Shown here: one piece after another, positions 35,047 through 43,329 of the stretch
How positions within the stretch are numbered: the stretch's first letter is position 1
How the letters are laid out: every line of letters starts with the position of its first letter
From: Acidobacteriaceae bacterium
GTDB taxonomy: Bacteria; Acidobacteriota; Terriglobia; Terriglobales; Acidobacteriaceae
Length of the DNA stretch: 64,000 nucleotides
Direction: 5' to 3'
Assembly: GCA_025360645.1 (NCBI GenBank)
Contig: JANYBT010000119.1
Coordinates: 1 to 64,000 of the forward strand
Notes under the pieces: model-generated
The model's database searches: none
What the model was told of the DNA's origin: nothing
Seen by the model: the letters and a program-made list of their open reading frames with translations, nothing else
Made by a program: the position numbers and the translations under genes

Positions 35047-38000
35047 CTACGCCGTCGCCCCAAACCTCACCGAAACCAGCTTCGACACCCCCGGCTCCTG
35101 CATGGTCACCCCATACAGCACCGGGGCGATGCTCATGGTCTTCTTGCTGTGGGTGATGAGCACGAACTGCGTTTTCACACTCATCTCGCGGACCAATTCC
35201 GTGAAGCGTGCGATGTTGGCTTCGTCCAATGGCGCGTCCACTTCGTCCAGAATGCAGAACGGACTGGGCTGGTATTGGAAGATGCCGACCAACAGTGCCA
35301 GCGCCGTCAGGGCCTTTTCGCCGCCAGATAGCAGCAACACGTTCTGCAGCTTCTTTCCCGGAGGCGAGGCCACCACGTCAATTCCGCTGTCCGCGCTGTT
35401 CTCTTCGTCGGTCAGGCGCATGAAGGCGTGGCCGCCGCCGAACAGCTTCTTGAACGTGCTCTGAAAATTCTCGTTGATCCGGTGAAATGCTTCTTCGAAC
35501 TTCTCCCGCGAGATCTGGTCAATCTCCTTGATGGTGGCTTGCGTGTTCTCGATGGCGTCAATCAAGTCTTTGCGCTGCGTTTCCAGAAACAGGTGGCGTT
35601 CGGAGGTCTCTTTATACTCTTCCAGCGCCATCATGTTGACCGGGCCCATGTTGTCGAGCCGAGTGCGGATTTCGCGGTAAGCGGTGTCTTGCTCGCTCAG
35701 TTCGTTACCGCTGACCACCGCGATGGTTGCGTCGGCCATTAGCACCGGCCGCTCGATGCCCAACTCGCTGAAGCAGGTTTCGCCCAGGTACTGCAAGTCC
35801 GACTGCAGCTTGGCCGCCGCCGCCGAAAGTTCGCCCCGGCGATCCCGCGCCTGGTCGAGCAACTGGCGGGCGCTGCGCAGCAACTCGTCAATTTCGCCGA
35901 TGCGGGCCCGCACTTGTTCTGACTCAAATTGCAATAGTCCGCCACGCGCTTCTCCCGCGTTGCGTTCCCCGTCCCACGCCACCAAGGCGGCTGCCAGTTG
36001 TTCATTTTCGGCTTGCCGCTGGGCAATCTCCGCCGTGGCGCTTTCCATCTGCCCCTGCAGAGCGGCCAGGCGCTGCTGCATTTCCGTGACTAGCGATTCG
36101 GTGCGCTGCAAAGTTGCGGCCGCCGAGCGGTGGCGTTCTTCCAGTGCGGCGACCCGCGCCGCTTTTTGCGACGCTGTGGCTGCAGCCAGGTCGCGCAGCG
36201 AGCGCAGGGCCGCCAACTGCTCCAGCCCAGCTCCCAATTGAGTTTCCAGTTGGCCGCGCTGCCCGTCCAGCGCCGTAATTTCCGCCTGGCGCGAGCCCAT
36301 CACGGTTTCCTGTTCGCTGCGTTCGCCAGCCAGCCGTTTCAATTCACGCTCGCTGATCTCTACTCGCTCGCGAATGCGCGTCATTTCCGTGTCGAGCTGC
36401 TGCAGCATGTGGCCGGAGGTCATGGACTGTTTGTCGGCCTCGCGCCTCTCCTCTTCCAATCGGCTGAGCAGAGTCGTCAGCTCGCCGATCTCACGCCCCA
36501 GCAATACTACCTTGGCTTCGCCCTGGTGCAAGGCTCGTTCCAGTTCCTCCATCTGCCGCAGCAGGTCGCGCAACTCGCGCTTCATCGAAAGGGGGCCTTC
36601 CGAGCGCTGCTTGCCCCCGGTGACGGTCACGTTGTGAAAACACTCGCCCGAATGCGACAGGAAAAAGGCGTCGGGATTTTCCAGCGCCAGGCCACGCGCC
36701 GCGCTGGCGTCTGGCACCATAAAGCCGTCGCGCAGTTTCGGCAAAATCACTTCCAGCGATCTGCCGAATCCGTTGAGCACGCGAATGCTGTTCTTCAACG
36801 GCACAATCGTGGCATTCGGCGGCGAGAACTGCGTGCTCTCGTCGGCGACGAACGAAAACTTGGCTTGCGAATCTTCCGGATGCACCAGGAACGTGGCCCG
36901 CCCGTCCACATCCGCTTGCAGCAGCCGCAAGCCTTCGTTCGCCGCGTCCCACGACTTGACCACGATGTAATTCAGTTCGTCCCGCAAAAACTCCTCGACC
37001 ACCCGCTCGTAGCGCGGTTCCACTTCCAGAAAGTCGGCCAGCACCCCCGCCGGCTTCATGCCCCCCTGCATCGCTCCCGACTGGAAAAGGCGCTTTACCG
37101 AATCGGTCGAGTAGCCGTGCTCGGCGATCATGGCTTCGAGCGATCCCTTCTTGCCCAGCCCTGACGCATACTCCGCGCGCAGCCCGTCGAGGCGTGCCTT
37201 GGCTTCGCTTTCTTCGCCACGCTTGCTTTCAATGGTCCGGCGGACCTGCGTTGTCTCCTCGGCCAAGCCCTTGGCGCGCTGTGACACCGATTCGAATTCC
37301 AGTGCCAATTGCCCGCGTTGTCCCCCAAACGCCTCCACTTGCGACCTCGCCGTCGTCATCTCGGTCGTCAAGCGGTACCACTCGCGTTCGATTCCAGCCA
37401 GGCGCTCTTCCGCTTGCGTCCTCTGGTTACGCTGGTTCGCCGCCGCCGCCGCCAACTCCATAATGGTCTTGCGACTGGTTTCCTGGTCCAGTTCCAGCCG
37501 GGAAAGATTCAGCCCTGCAGCGGTCGCCTCCTGCTGGCTCAGCGTCATCTCCGCATTGGCTGCGGCCAGATCCGCGGCGGCTGAGTCCAGTGTCTGCTGG
37601 TGGGCCGCTCGTTCCTGGCTCAGCGACGTCCAACGCTGCTCCACTTGCGCAAGCTCAGCTTGCCACGCCGCCGACCGCGCCACTAACTCCACGTTCCGCT
37701 CTTCGTTGGTGCGGCGCCGCGCCTGGGCGCGGTCGCTCTCAATCTTGATCTCGCTCAGCCGATCCAGATTTTGCCGCGATTCCGTTTCAATCGCATACCC
37801 GCGTTGCATGCGCTCAGTGTGCTCCGACTCCAGTTGCTGCACCGCATCGCTCTGATGATGAATGTCCTCGGAGAGCTGGTTGATCTGCGTATCCAGCCCC
37901 GCCCCGTCCTGCTCCATTTGGGCGAACTTGCTGGCCAGCACCACCCGCAGCTTCTCCCGCATCTCCTCGCGCAGCTTCGCGTACCGTTCCGCCTTCTTGG

Positions 38001-38859
38001 CCTGCCGATGCAGCGAATTCATCTGTCGCGTCACTTCTTCAAAAATGTCGTTCACCCGGTTCAGGTTCAGCTTGGCATCTTCCAGCCGCGCCTCGGCCAG
38101 ACGCTTCTTGGTCTTGAACTTGGTGACCCCCGCCGCCTCTTCAATAATCGCCCGGCGGTCGGTCGGCCGGCTGCTCAGTATCTGCCCAATCCGTCCCTGC
38201 TCGATCAGCGCATAAGACTCCGGTCCCAGTCCCGTGCCCATAAATATTTCCTGGATGTCGCGCAGACGGCACAGCTTGCCGTTCAGCAGGTATTCGCTGT
38301 CGCCCGAACGGAACAAGCGTCGCGTCACCACAACTTCGCCCGCCTTGAACTGCTGCTGAAATTTGCGCCGACGGATCTTGAGCACTACCTGCGGTCCGGC
38401 TTGCTCTTCGGGAGCACTGGACTCGGCATCGTCACCTTCGCTGCCCCGTCCCGGCTGCGTTTCTTCCGTCACCTGTTCGGTCTCGGCCGCAGCGGTGGCG
38501 CGGATCTCGGCTTCGTCCCAATCTTCGGCTGGCAGATCGTTCTGGATCTCAATTTCGGTGGGTTCGTTCGCGCCCGGCCCGGAGTATTCCTCCGGATCAA
38601 TCAATGTCAGGCAGACCTCCGCCATGCCGGTAGGCTTGCGATCGCGCGTGCCCGCGAAGATCACGTCCTCCATCCGCGAACCACGCAACGACTTCGCCGA
38701 CTGCTCCCCCAGCACCCACGAGATGGCGTCCGCAATGTTCGATTTGCCGCACCCGTTCGGTCCGATGATGGCGGCAATGCCCTCGCCGTGGAACTTCAGT
38801 TCGGTGCGGTCACAGAAAGACTTGAATCCCAGGATTTGCAGCTTCTTTAGTTTCAGCAA
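35047..38859 (-). CDS. smc: Chromosome segregation protein SMC with acidic head insertion
   Basis: 1270 residues from a TTG at 38859, chosen because AAGGAG lies seven bases upstream and because LKLKKLQILGFKSF is the normal SMC beginning; the frame stays open to 38988. Walker A GPNGCGKSN is at 33-41, the hinge lies at about 560-700 (MKPAGVLADFLEVEPRYERV), and the C-terminal signature LLSGGEKALTALALLVG is followed by LDEVDAPLDEANI. Long coiled coils join these. An acidic insertion of roughly 70 residues (about 93-170, rich in E, D, A, T) lies between LTLID and the VVVTRRLFRSG strand of the head. SMC with ScpA and ScpB organises chromosomes; scpA and scpB are not here. Confidence 0.95.
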   Translation of the reverse strand: MLKLKKLQILGFKSFCDRTELKFHGEGIAAIIGPNGCGKSNIADAISWVLGEQSAKSLRGSRMEDVIFAGTRDRKPTGMAEVCLTLIDPEEYSGPGANEPTEIEIQNDLPAEDWDEAEIRATAAAETEQVTEETQPGRGSEGDDAESSAPEEQAGPQVVLKIRRRKFQQQFKAGEVVVTRRLFRSGDSEYLLNGKLCRLRDIQEIFMGTGLGPESYALIEQGRIGQILSSRPTDRRAIIEEAAGVTKFKTKKRLAEARLEDAKLNLNRVNDIFEEVTRQMNSLHRQAKKAERYAKLREEMREKLRVVLASKFAQMEQDGAGLDTQINQLSEDIHHQSDAVQQLESEHTERMQRGYAIETESRQNLDRLSEIKIESDRAQARRRTNEERNVELVARSAAWQAELAQVEQRWTSLSQERAAHQQTLDSAAADLAAANAEMTLSQQEATAAGLNLSRLELDQETSRKTIMELAAAAANQRNQRTQAEERLAGIEREWYRLTTEMTTARSQVEAFGGQRGQLALEFESVSQRAKGLAEETTQVRRTIESKRGEESEAKARLDGLRAEYASGLGKKGSLEAMIAEHGYSTDSVKRLFQSGAMQGGMKPAGVLADFLEVEPRYERVVEEFLRDELNYIVVKSWDAANEGLRLLQADVDGRATFLVHPEDSQAKFSFVADESTQFSPPNATIVPLKNSIRVLNGFGRSLEVILPKLRDGFMVPDASAARGLALENPDAFFLSHSGECFHNVTVTGGKQRSEGPLSMKRELRDLLRQMEELERALHQGEAKVVLLGREIGELTTLLSRLEEERREADKQSMTSGHMLQQLDTEMTRIRERVEISERELKRLAGERSEQETVMGSRQAEITALDGQRGQLETQLGAGLEQLAALRSLRDLAAATASQKAARVAALEERHRSAAATLQRTESLVTEMQQRLAALQGQMESATAEIAQRQAENEQLAAALVAWDGERNAGEARGGLLQFESEQVRARIGEIDELLRSARQLLDQARDRRGELSAAAAKLQSDLQYLGETCFSELGIERPVLMADATIAVVSGNELSEQDTAYREIRTRLDNMGPVNMMALEEYKETSERHLFLETQRKDLIDAIENTQATIKEIDQISREKFEEAFHRINENFQSTFKKLFGGGHAFMRLTDEENSADSGIDVVASPPGKKLQNVLLLSGGEKALTALALLVGIFQYQPSPFCILDEVDAPLDEANIARFTELVREMSVKTQFVLITHSKKTMSIAPVLYGVTMQEPGVSKLVSVRFGATA

Positions 38860-39283
38860 CTCTAGACTCCTTACCGGTCTTCGTTCCCCCAGATCGCGCC
38901 GCGATGGGCCCAATTCTGGGCATTGCAAAGACCCGCTTGCGGCGTTGGCTGGGACGCGTTGCGAGTAGTCACTTTGATGGACATTCAAAGCCGCCGGTTA
39001 CTCTCCGGGTTCCTCCCCGGATATTTCCCACCCCAAAGCCTCCACCAAGCGCCGGGCAGAGGGAATCGAATGGGTTAAGAGTAAAGCTGATTCCCGTTGC
39101 GGTCAAGACATAAACGCAATATATTGCGTACCTATTCCAGATAACGCCTTATGTTGCACACAGATTGCAGCAAGTGTGCGGTTTTTGCTTGAGGGGAGGA
39201 TGTCGCAGTAGGATCGCGAGAGCAACTTGATTCTGGACCTGAAATGCGGAGAATGCAACCGCAATCAAGCCGGTTTTTTTGGC
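38860..39283 (-). other. Intergenic region between smc and the mer-like operon
   Basis: About 424 bases without a supported gene. It holds the smc ribosome binding site (AAGGAG at 38872-38867), a perfect 16-bp palindrome (39114-39129) and a short hairpin just beyond the merT-like stop. A start at 38988 would extend SMC by 43 residues that do not resemble the family. Confidence 0.5.
39114..39129. promoter_or_regulatory. Perfect 16-bp palindrome, possible operator
   Basis: ACGCAATATATTGCGT is its own reverse complement. It lies about 255 bases upstream of the smc start and 155 bases beyond the mer-like operon. The form suits a dimeric regulator such as an ArsR or TetR type. No regulator gene adjoins, so its target is unknown. 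Confidence 0.35.
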
Positions 39284-39697
39284 TTAGGCACCGTCGAGTT
39301 TGGTCAGCACAGGCCCCAGCACGTATGCCACGAAAAAGCCTATGACGTAGATCGCGGCCGCCAACCAAAGCAGAGCCACACTGAGCCGGCTCGCTTCGCG
39401 ACAGGCTGAGGACCCATTTGGGTTGCAGGCATCCGGCCTGCGAAAGCGCGGAGCAATGTAATACGTATTCAAGAAACTCAGTGCAATCAGGATGCCTGAG
39501 ACTGTGAATGTCCACTGTTTGTGCCGCGATAGCGTCACCAGCCAGGGCAGAAACGACAACGTCGATGCGACTGAGGCCCCCAATCCAAGCAAAACCAGCA
39601 GAGACGGAAGCGCACAGCAGAGCAGAGTGCTCACCGAAGTGAACAGGGAAAAATAGCTCAGTAGTGATGAGCGCCTTGTCTCGGAAGGTGTGTTCAT
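39284..39697 (-). CDS. MerT-like metal transport membrane protein
   Basis: 137 residues with three or four membrane segments. The first contains a Cys pair (STLLCCALPSLLVLLGLGAS), as in mercuric transport protein MerT, and a later loop has two more Cys residues (DACNPNGSSACREA). In MerT such pairs pass Hg(II) from the periplasmic MerP across the membrane. The start overlaps the stop of the MerP-like gene in ATGA (39694-39697), so the two proteins are made together. No merA or merR adjoins, so the metal may be other than mercury. Confidence 0.75.
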   Translation of the reverse strand: MNTPSETRRSSLLSYFSLFTSVSTLLCCALPSLLVLLGLGASVASTLSFLPWLVTLSRHKQWTFTVSGILIALSFLNTYYIAPRFRRPDACNPNGSSACREASRLSVALLWLAAAIYVIGFFVAYVLGPVLTKLDGA

Positions 39698-40194
39698 TTC
39701 GCGCCCTCTTTCAGGATCGCCCGATAACGAATCGAGTCCGGCCCCTTGCCCTTCGCAGCTTCGGGAATTATGCCCTCAACCACAACCAAGAGCCCATTCA
39801 TCGCGGCCGCGACCGGCGCGGATGGCGAATCGGGGATGAGCTCGATCACATCGTTCGACCCCGAGACTTGCAGTGCAGTCTTGCCGTTCGCCACCCCCAC
39901 CGTGCCTGCGACCGACGCAGCGGACTGCTTCATGGTGAATCCGTTCTTCGTGATAGCATCCTGCAACTGCTTTAAGGTGGTCCGGTTGCCCGGTTTCATT
40001 TTGACGGAGGCGAGTCCTTTGTCAAGGCTCACCTGAACTGAGTCCACACCAGAAACTGATTTTAGAGACACGCGCACGGCGTGTGCACAAACTTCTCAAT
40101 CCATGCCAAAAACAGTGATGTCGATCTGGCGGATCTCCGCCGCCGACGTGGCCATCAGGACGAGAGTTGCAAATACGACGGTCAGTTTTTTCAT
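39694..40194 (-). CDS. MerP-like HMA protein, probable selenoprotein with in-frame TGA
   Basis: 166 codons from an ATG at 40194, with AGGAGG five bases upstream, to a TGA at 39696-39694. A signal peptide (KKLTVVFATLVLMATSAA) leads into an HMA domain, ITVFGMD-x-EVCAHAVRVSL, where x (codon 33, 40098-40096) is TGA. It occupies exactly the first Cys of GMxCxxC; the second Cys is residue 36. The frame then stays open for 133 more codons with normal HMA strands (SGVDSVQVSLDKGLASVKM) and a C-terminal domain of about 90 residues. A SECIS-like hairpin follows. Reading TGA as selenocysteine gives a UxxC metal site. The alternatives are a nonsense mutation or a sequencing error; a start after the TGA (GTG at 40077) would lose the signal peptide and first HMA strand. 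Confidence 0.75.
40068..40098 (-). promoter_or_regulatory. SECIS-like element after the in-frame TGA
   Basis: After the TGA (40098-40096) come 11 bases (40095-40085) and then a 17-base minihelix (40084-40068): ACACGC pairs with GCGTGT around the loop CGTGC. An 11-nt distance, a 17-nt upper hairpin and a G-U in the loop are the core features of the E. coli fdhF SECIS recognised by SelB. The TGA that ends the gene is not followed by a comparable hairpin that I can see. Confidence 0.6.
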
Positions 40195-40207
40195 AAAAGC
40201 CTCCTGG

Positions 40208-41056
40208 CTAATGGGAATGCTGAAAGAGTAGATAGCTGAAGTTGACGGCGAAGCGCACGCGCTCCCTCGGGAAGAGCGTGCCGAGACACTGATACACCGG
40301 AAGCTGCGCGCCGAAACTCACCGTATAGTTGCGGTAGATCCCCAGCATGGACGGGCCGAGGAACACTTGGTGCGCCTGGGTCTGGGCCACGCTCGCTCTG
40401 TGCTCCAGAAATTGGCTTGAGCGCTCCCCGACCAACTCGCCAAAAATGCGCCAGTCCCACTTGTCGGGCGGTTTCCGCCACTTCGGCGGACGGTAGCCAT
40501 AAACCAGACTGTAGTCGAATGCGATGGGGCGCCGGTCGCCATTGTGCTCGGAAAATTGGGTGTAGGTGCCTCCCACCCAGATGTAGTGGCTGCGCGAGGC
40601 CATGCCCGTCACCACTCCTGCCATCGCCCCGGGCAGGTTCGTGGTGTGTGCTACCCCTGGCAATCCGGATTGCGGGCCTGGGACCACAACGCCCGCGAAC
40701 GCCGTGCTCTCGAAGCGAGTGCCCACCCGACTGGCTCGGTGCTGAAATCGCCACGCCAGAGTCGCATCAAAGTCCGCTCCCGGTTGTATCCGCGTGGGTG
40801 GCAGGGTCGTAGCGCCGAATACCGCTGGCGTAGTTACTGAAATGGTGAGGTGTGGGGTGATGCCATAGCCGATCAGTCCGCGAAAGGACCCTTGCGACCC
40901 AAACTCCGTGCTCCGGCCAAATACCCCGGCATCATAGCTCCACTCCCCTTGCGAATTTGTTGGCGTTGCCAGCCCAAATACCGGGCCGTGTCCTGAGGCG
41001 ACGGCGTTCCACGGCAGCCCCAGAAAAAATAAGAGCCAAAATACCAAAGATTTCAT
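40208..41056 (-). CDS. Outer-membrane beta-barrel protein of the mer-like operon
   Basis: 282 residues from the ATG at 41056, which follows GGAGGAGG; an ATG four codons earlier is less well placed. A signal peptide (MKSLVFWLLFFLGLPWNAVA) is followed by alternating strands such as SYDAGVFGRSTEFGSQGSFR, YGITPHLTISVTTPAVFG and RVRFAVNFSYLLFQHSH. The protein resembles a transporter-type barrel of the outer membrane, and the C-terminal strand is aromatic. It ends 13 bases before the MerP-like gene and may pass the metal across the outer membrane. I do not recognise a more exact family. Confidence 0.7.
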   Translation of the reverse strand: MKSLVFWLLFFLGLPWNAVASGHGPVFGLATPTNSQGEWSYDAGVFGRSTEFGSQGSFRGLIGYGITPHLTISVTTPAVFGATTLPPTRIQPGADFDATLAWRFQHRASRVGTRFESTAFAGVVVPGPQSGLPGVAHTTNLPGAMAGVVTGMASRSHYIWVGGTYTQFSEHNGDRRPIAFDYSLVYGYRPPKWRKPPDKWDWRIFGELVGERSSQFLEHRASVAQTQAHQVFLGPSMLGIYRNYTVSFGAQLPVYQCLGTLFPRERVRFAVNFSYLLFQHSH

Positions 41057-41128
41057 AGCCTCCTCCATCCTGTGCCCACAAACACACTTGTGCGTGGCTT
41101 TGCGTATAGACGCAGGCGAACAAGGGAC

Positions 41129-41503
41129 TCAGATCCTAAGGATGGATGGGGATGCGGTTGGCCAGGGTGGCGGCAAGCCTTGCGTCAGTTGAGCATTGCT
41201 AGAGGCGTGCAGAAGAACGAATTTTGGGAAGGGCTCAAGAATGGCGACTGTGATGACGGGATGCAACCGGGGGGAAGCGGTCACCTCTGCAAATTTCAAC
41301 GCGGTGTGTTCTACCTTCGTTTCACAGCAAGGATGATGGCTGTTTCCCATGTGGCAATCGCCTGCCATCTTCTTGCAACACGCCATTTCGGCCGGCGACA
41401 TGGTCGGAGTCGGCAGACAGGCGAGGACGGGCGTACCAGCACAAGCAAGTAGGACAAGCAATGCCGCACAATACCTGAACCCGGCTCCCATCCACCACAT
41501 CAT
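41129..41503 (-). CDS. Cys/His/Met-rich secreted protein leading the mer-like operon
   Basis: 124 residues. A signal peptide (FRYCAALLVLLACAGTPVLA) precedes a compact metal-binding cluster: MSPAEMACCKKMAGDCHMGN followed by SHHPCC. The density of Cys, His and Met recalls periplasmic soft-metal binding proteins. The C-terminal half has no such residues and is predicted to be disordered. It begins 38 bases after the prenyl synthase stop on the same strand, so the mer-like genes may extend that transcript. Function inferred from composition and context. Confidence 0.65.
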   Translation of the reverse strand: MMWWMGAGFRYCAALLVLLACAGTPVLACLPTPTMSPAEMACCKKMAGDCHMGNSHHPCCETKVEHTALKFAEVTASPRLHPVITVAILEPFPKFVLLHASSNAQLTQGLPPPWPTASPSILRI

Positions 41504-41541
41504 ACTCCGGCAGCGGGTGGTTCAACGCAGAGCCCGTGAAG

Positions 41542-42423
41542 CTACTTTTTTCGCTCCACCAAAAACCTGGCCAGCGCCTTCAACGTCTCCGCCCGCTCCC
41601 CAAACGGATCGAGTTTTGCTGCGGCGGAATCCACCAGGTCGTCGGCTTTCTTGATGGACTCATCAATTCCAAACAGCGACGGATACGTCACCTTTTCGGC
41701 CGCGGTGTCTTTGCCCGCCGTCTTCCCCAGTTGCTCCGAGGTCTGGGTCACGTCGAGCACATCGTCCACAATCTGGAAGGCCAGGCCGATGGACTCCCCG
41801 AATGTGCGCAGCCGGCCGATAGCATCCTCGCTTCCGCCCGCATAAATTCCTCCGCTCACCACGCTGGCAGCAATCAATGCTGCCGTCTTGGCGCGATGGA
41901 TGTATTCCAACGTCTCCAAGCCCGGCCTGGTCCGTTCCGCTTCCAGGTCGACGACCTGGCCCCCGATCATGCCCTCCACCGTTCCGGTGCCATGCGCGAT
42001 CTCAGCGATGATGCGTACCCTGGCTTCGGCGGGACAGCGCAAGTGCGCCAGGCACTCATACGCCTGCGTTTGCAGGGCGTCTCCGGCGAGGATGGCTACC
42101 GCTTCTCCGAACACCTTGTGACACGTGGGACGTCCGCGCCGCAGGTCGTCATTGTCGAGCGCTGGCAAGTCGTCATGGATCAGGGAATAGGTGTGCAGCA
42201 TTTCCAGGGTCGCCCCCAGGTCTGTGATGCCCTTGGGGAGAGTGCCCGCGATCATGCGTCCGGCTTCCATGCACAGGATGGGCCGCAGCCGCTTCCCGCC
42301 CGCGAACACGCTGTGCCGCATGGCTTGGTGAATGGACGTCGGGCGCTGGGTTGCGGCAGGGAGCAGGCGGTCGAGCGCAGCATCGGTCAGCCCCTGCCCC
42401 TGTTCCAGGGTGTGTTTTAGCAT
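41542..42423 (-). CDS. ispA: Polyprenyl (farnesyl-type) diphosphate synthase
   Basis: 293 residues from the ATG at 42423. The first Asp-rich motif is DDLPALDNDDLRRGRP at about 84-99, with the two-residue insertion of the bacterial farnesyl type, and the second is QIVDDVLDVT. GGKRLRP and the KTAAL segment bind isopentenyl diphosphate. It condenses C5 units to farnesyl or geranylgeranyl diphosphate for quinone, undecaprenyl or hopanoid synthesis. xseB, often its neighbour, is about 600 bases upstream on the same strand. Confidence 0.93.
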   Translation of the reverse strand: MLKHTLEQGQGLTDAALDRLLPAATQRPTSIHQAMRHSVFAGGKRLRPILCMEAGRMIAGTLPKGITDLGATLEMLHTYSLIHDDLPALDNDDLRRGRPTCHKVFGEAVAILAGDALQTQAYECLAHLRCPAEARVRIIAEIAHGTGTVEGMIGGQVVDLEAERTRPGLETLEYIHRAKTAALIAASVVSGGIYAGGSEDAIGRLRTFGESIGLAFQIVDDVLDVTQTSEQLGKTAGKDTAAEKVTYPSLFGIDESIKKADDLVDSAAAKLDPFGERAETLKALARFLVERKK

Positions 42424-42533
42424 GGCTAGGCAGTATAGCAACCGCGCGCGTCAACCAGCAGACGAAAATCCTGGCCCATCCCAGGGCCCCCTATCGACGC
42501 CAGGGCTGCAACCAAACTCTAGGTCCCGCCCCT

Positions 42534-42902
42534 CTAGGCCGCTGCCGCCATTCTGCTCATCTGGTTCAGCAGGGCCTGCAGAATCTGCGCCGCGTCTCCG
42601 CTGGTACACATGTCGGTGGCGCCCGCTTCGATGGCGGCGGTCCACATTTCTTCATCCGCCAGCCGGTGGGTGCAAATGATGGTTAAACCGGGGAACTCGC
42701 GGCGTAACGCGGCGATCTCCGAAAAGTGCAAAACTTCCATATCGACAATGAGTGCGTTCGCGCGATGACGGGCGACCGAGGTGCACGCCTCGTCAAACCT
42801 GCGCGCAATATGAATGGAATCCAAATGCGGGGCGAGGGCGGCAGCCAAGCACCTCGCCGTGCCCATGTCGCCTTGAAACACCACTACCTGGAACGGTTGC
42901 AT
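42534..42902 (-). CDS. Degenerate receiver-like protein
   Basis: 122 residues. The alternating fold of response-regulator receivers can be traced: QVVVFQGDMGTARCLAAALA, then ANALIVDMEVLHFSEIAALR with a central Asp, LTIICTHRLADEEMWTAAIE and GATDMCTSGDAAQIL. The usual conserved Lys is not in place and only one acid is seen in the N-terminal pocket, so phosphorylation is doubtful. No output domain or kinase is adjacent. It sits between ispA and xseB. Confidence 0.7.
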   Translation of the reverse strand: MQPFQVVVFQGDMGTARCLAAALAPHLDSIHIARRFDEACTSVARHRANALIVDMEVLHFSEIAALRREFPGLTIICTHRLADEEMWTAAIEAGATDMCTSGDAAQILQALLNQMSRMAAAA

Positions 42903-42993
42903 ACGACTCCCCTACTCTGCCGCGTTTCGCGGCTGCTTTTCCGTGCTTCACCAAACCGTGACGCGCGAAAACCTCGGGGACTAGCGACGATCG

Positions 42994-43230
42994 CTAGTGT
43001 TTCGCTACTTTCCCAATTACCGGCTCAAAGGGCTCCGCTTGCAGCTTGCCATTTTGCTTCATCAGGATTTCCACTTTGCCCTCGGCCTCTTCCAGTTCTT
43101 TCCGGCACGAGTTGGAAATCGTCATCCCTTCTTCAAAAAGGGTCAACGACTTCTCCAGTGGCACTTCGCCCTGTTCCAGTTCGTGGACGATTTTCTCCAG
43201 ACGCTGCAGGCACTCTTCAAACTTGGCCAA
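42994..43230 (-). CDS. xseB: Exodeoxyribonuclease VII small subunit
   Basis: 78 residues, the usual length. FEECLQRLEKIVHELEQGEV, PLEKSLTLFEEGMTISNSCR and LEEAEGKVEIL match the XseB helical hairpin. It joins XseA (not in the window) to degrade single-stranded DNA. The gene is on the same strand as ispA, with the receiver-like gene between them. Confidence 0.95.
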   Translation of the reverse strand: MAKFEECLQRLEKIVHELEQGEVPLEKSLTLFEEGMTISNSCRKELEEAEGKVEILMKQNGKLQAEPFEPVIGKVAKH

Positions 43231-43329
43231 TGCTTGTGCTCCTGCCCGTTATTCTATCCCTTCAGTACCATGCGCCGTCCGGGAATTTGTGTGTCCGTCG
43301 GCAAAATCTCTTTCCCAATTCGGGAGCGG

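Noticed and set aside
39694-40077. A separate 127-residue protein starting at GTG 40077, ignoring the upstream codons
   Set aside because: It would lack the signal peptide, the first HMA strand and the first half of the metal motif, while an ATG with a strong ribosome binding site opens the same frame at 40194 with only a TGA between.
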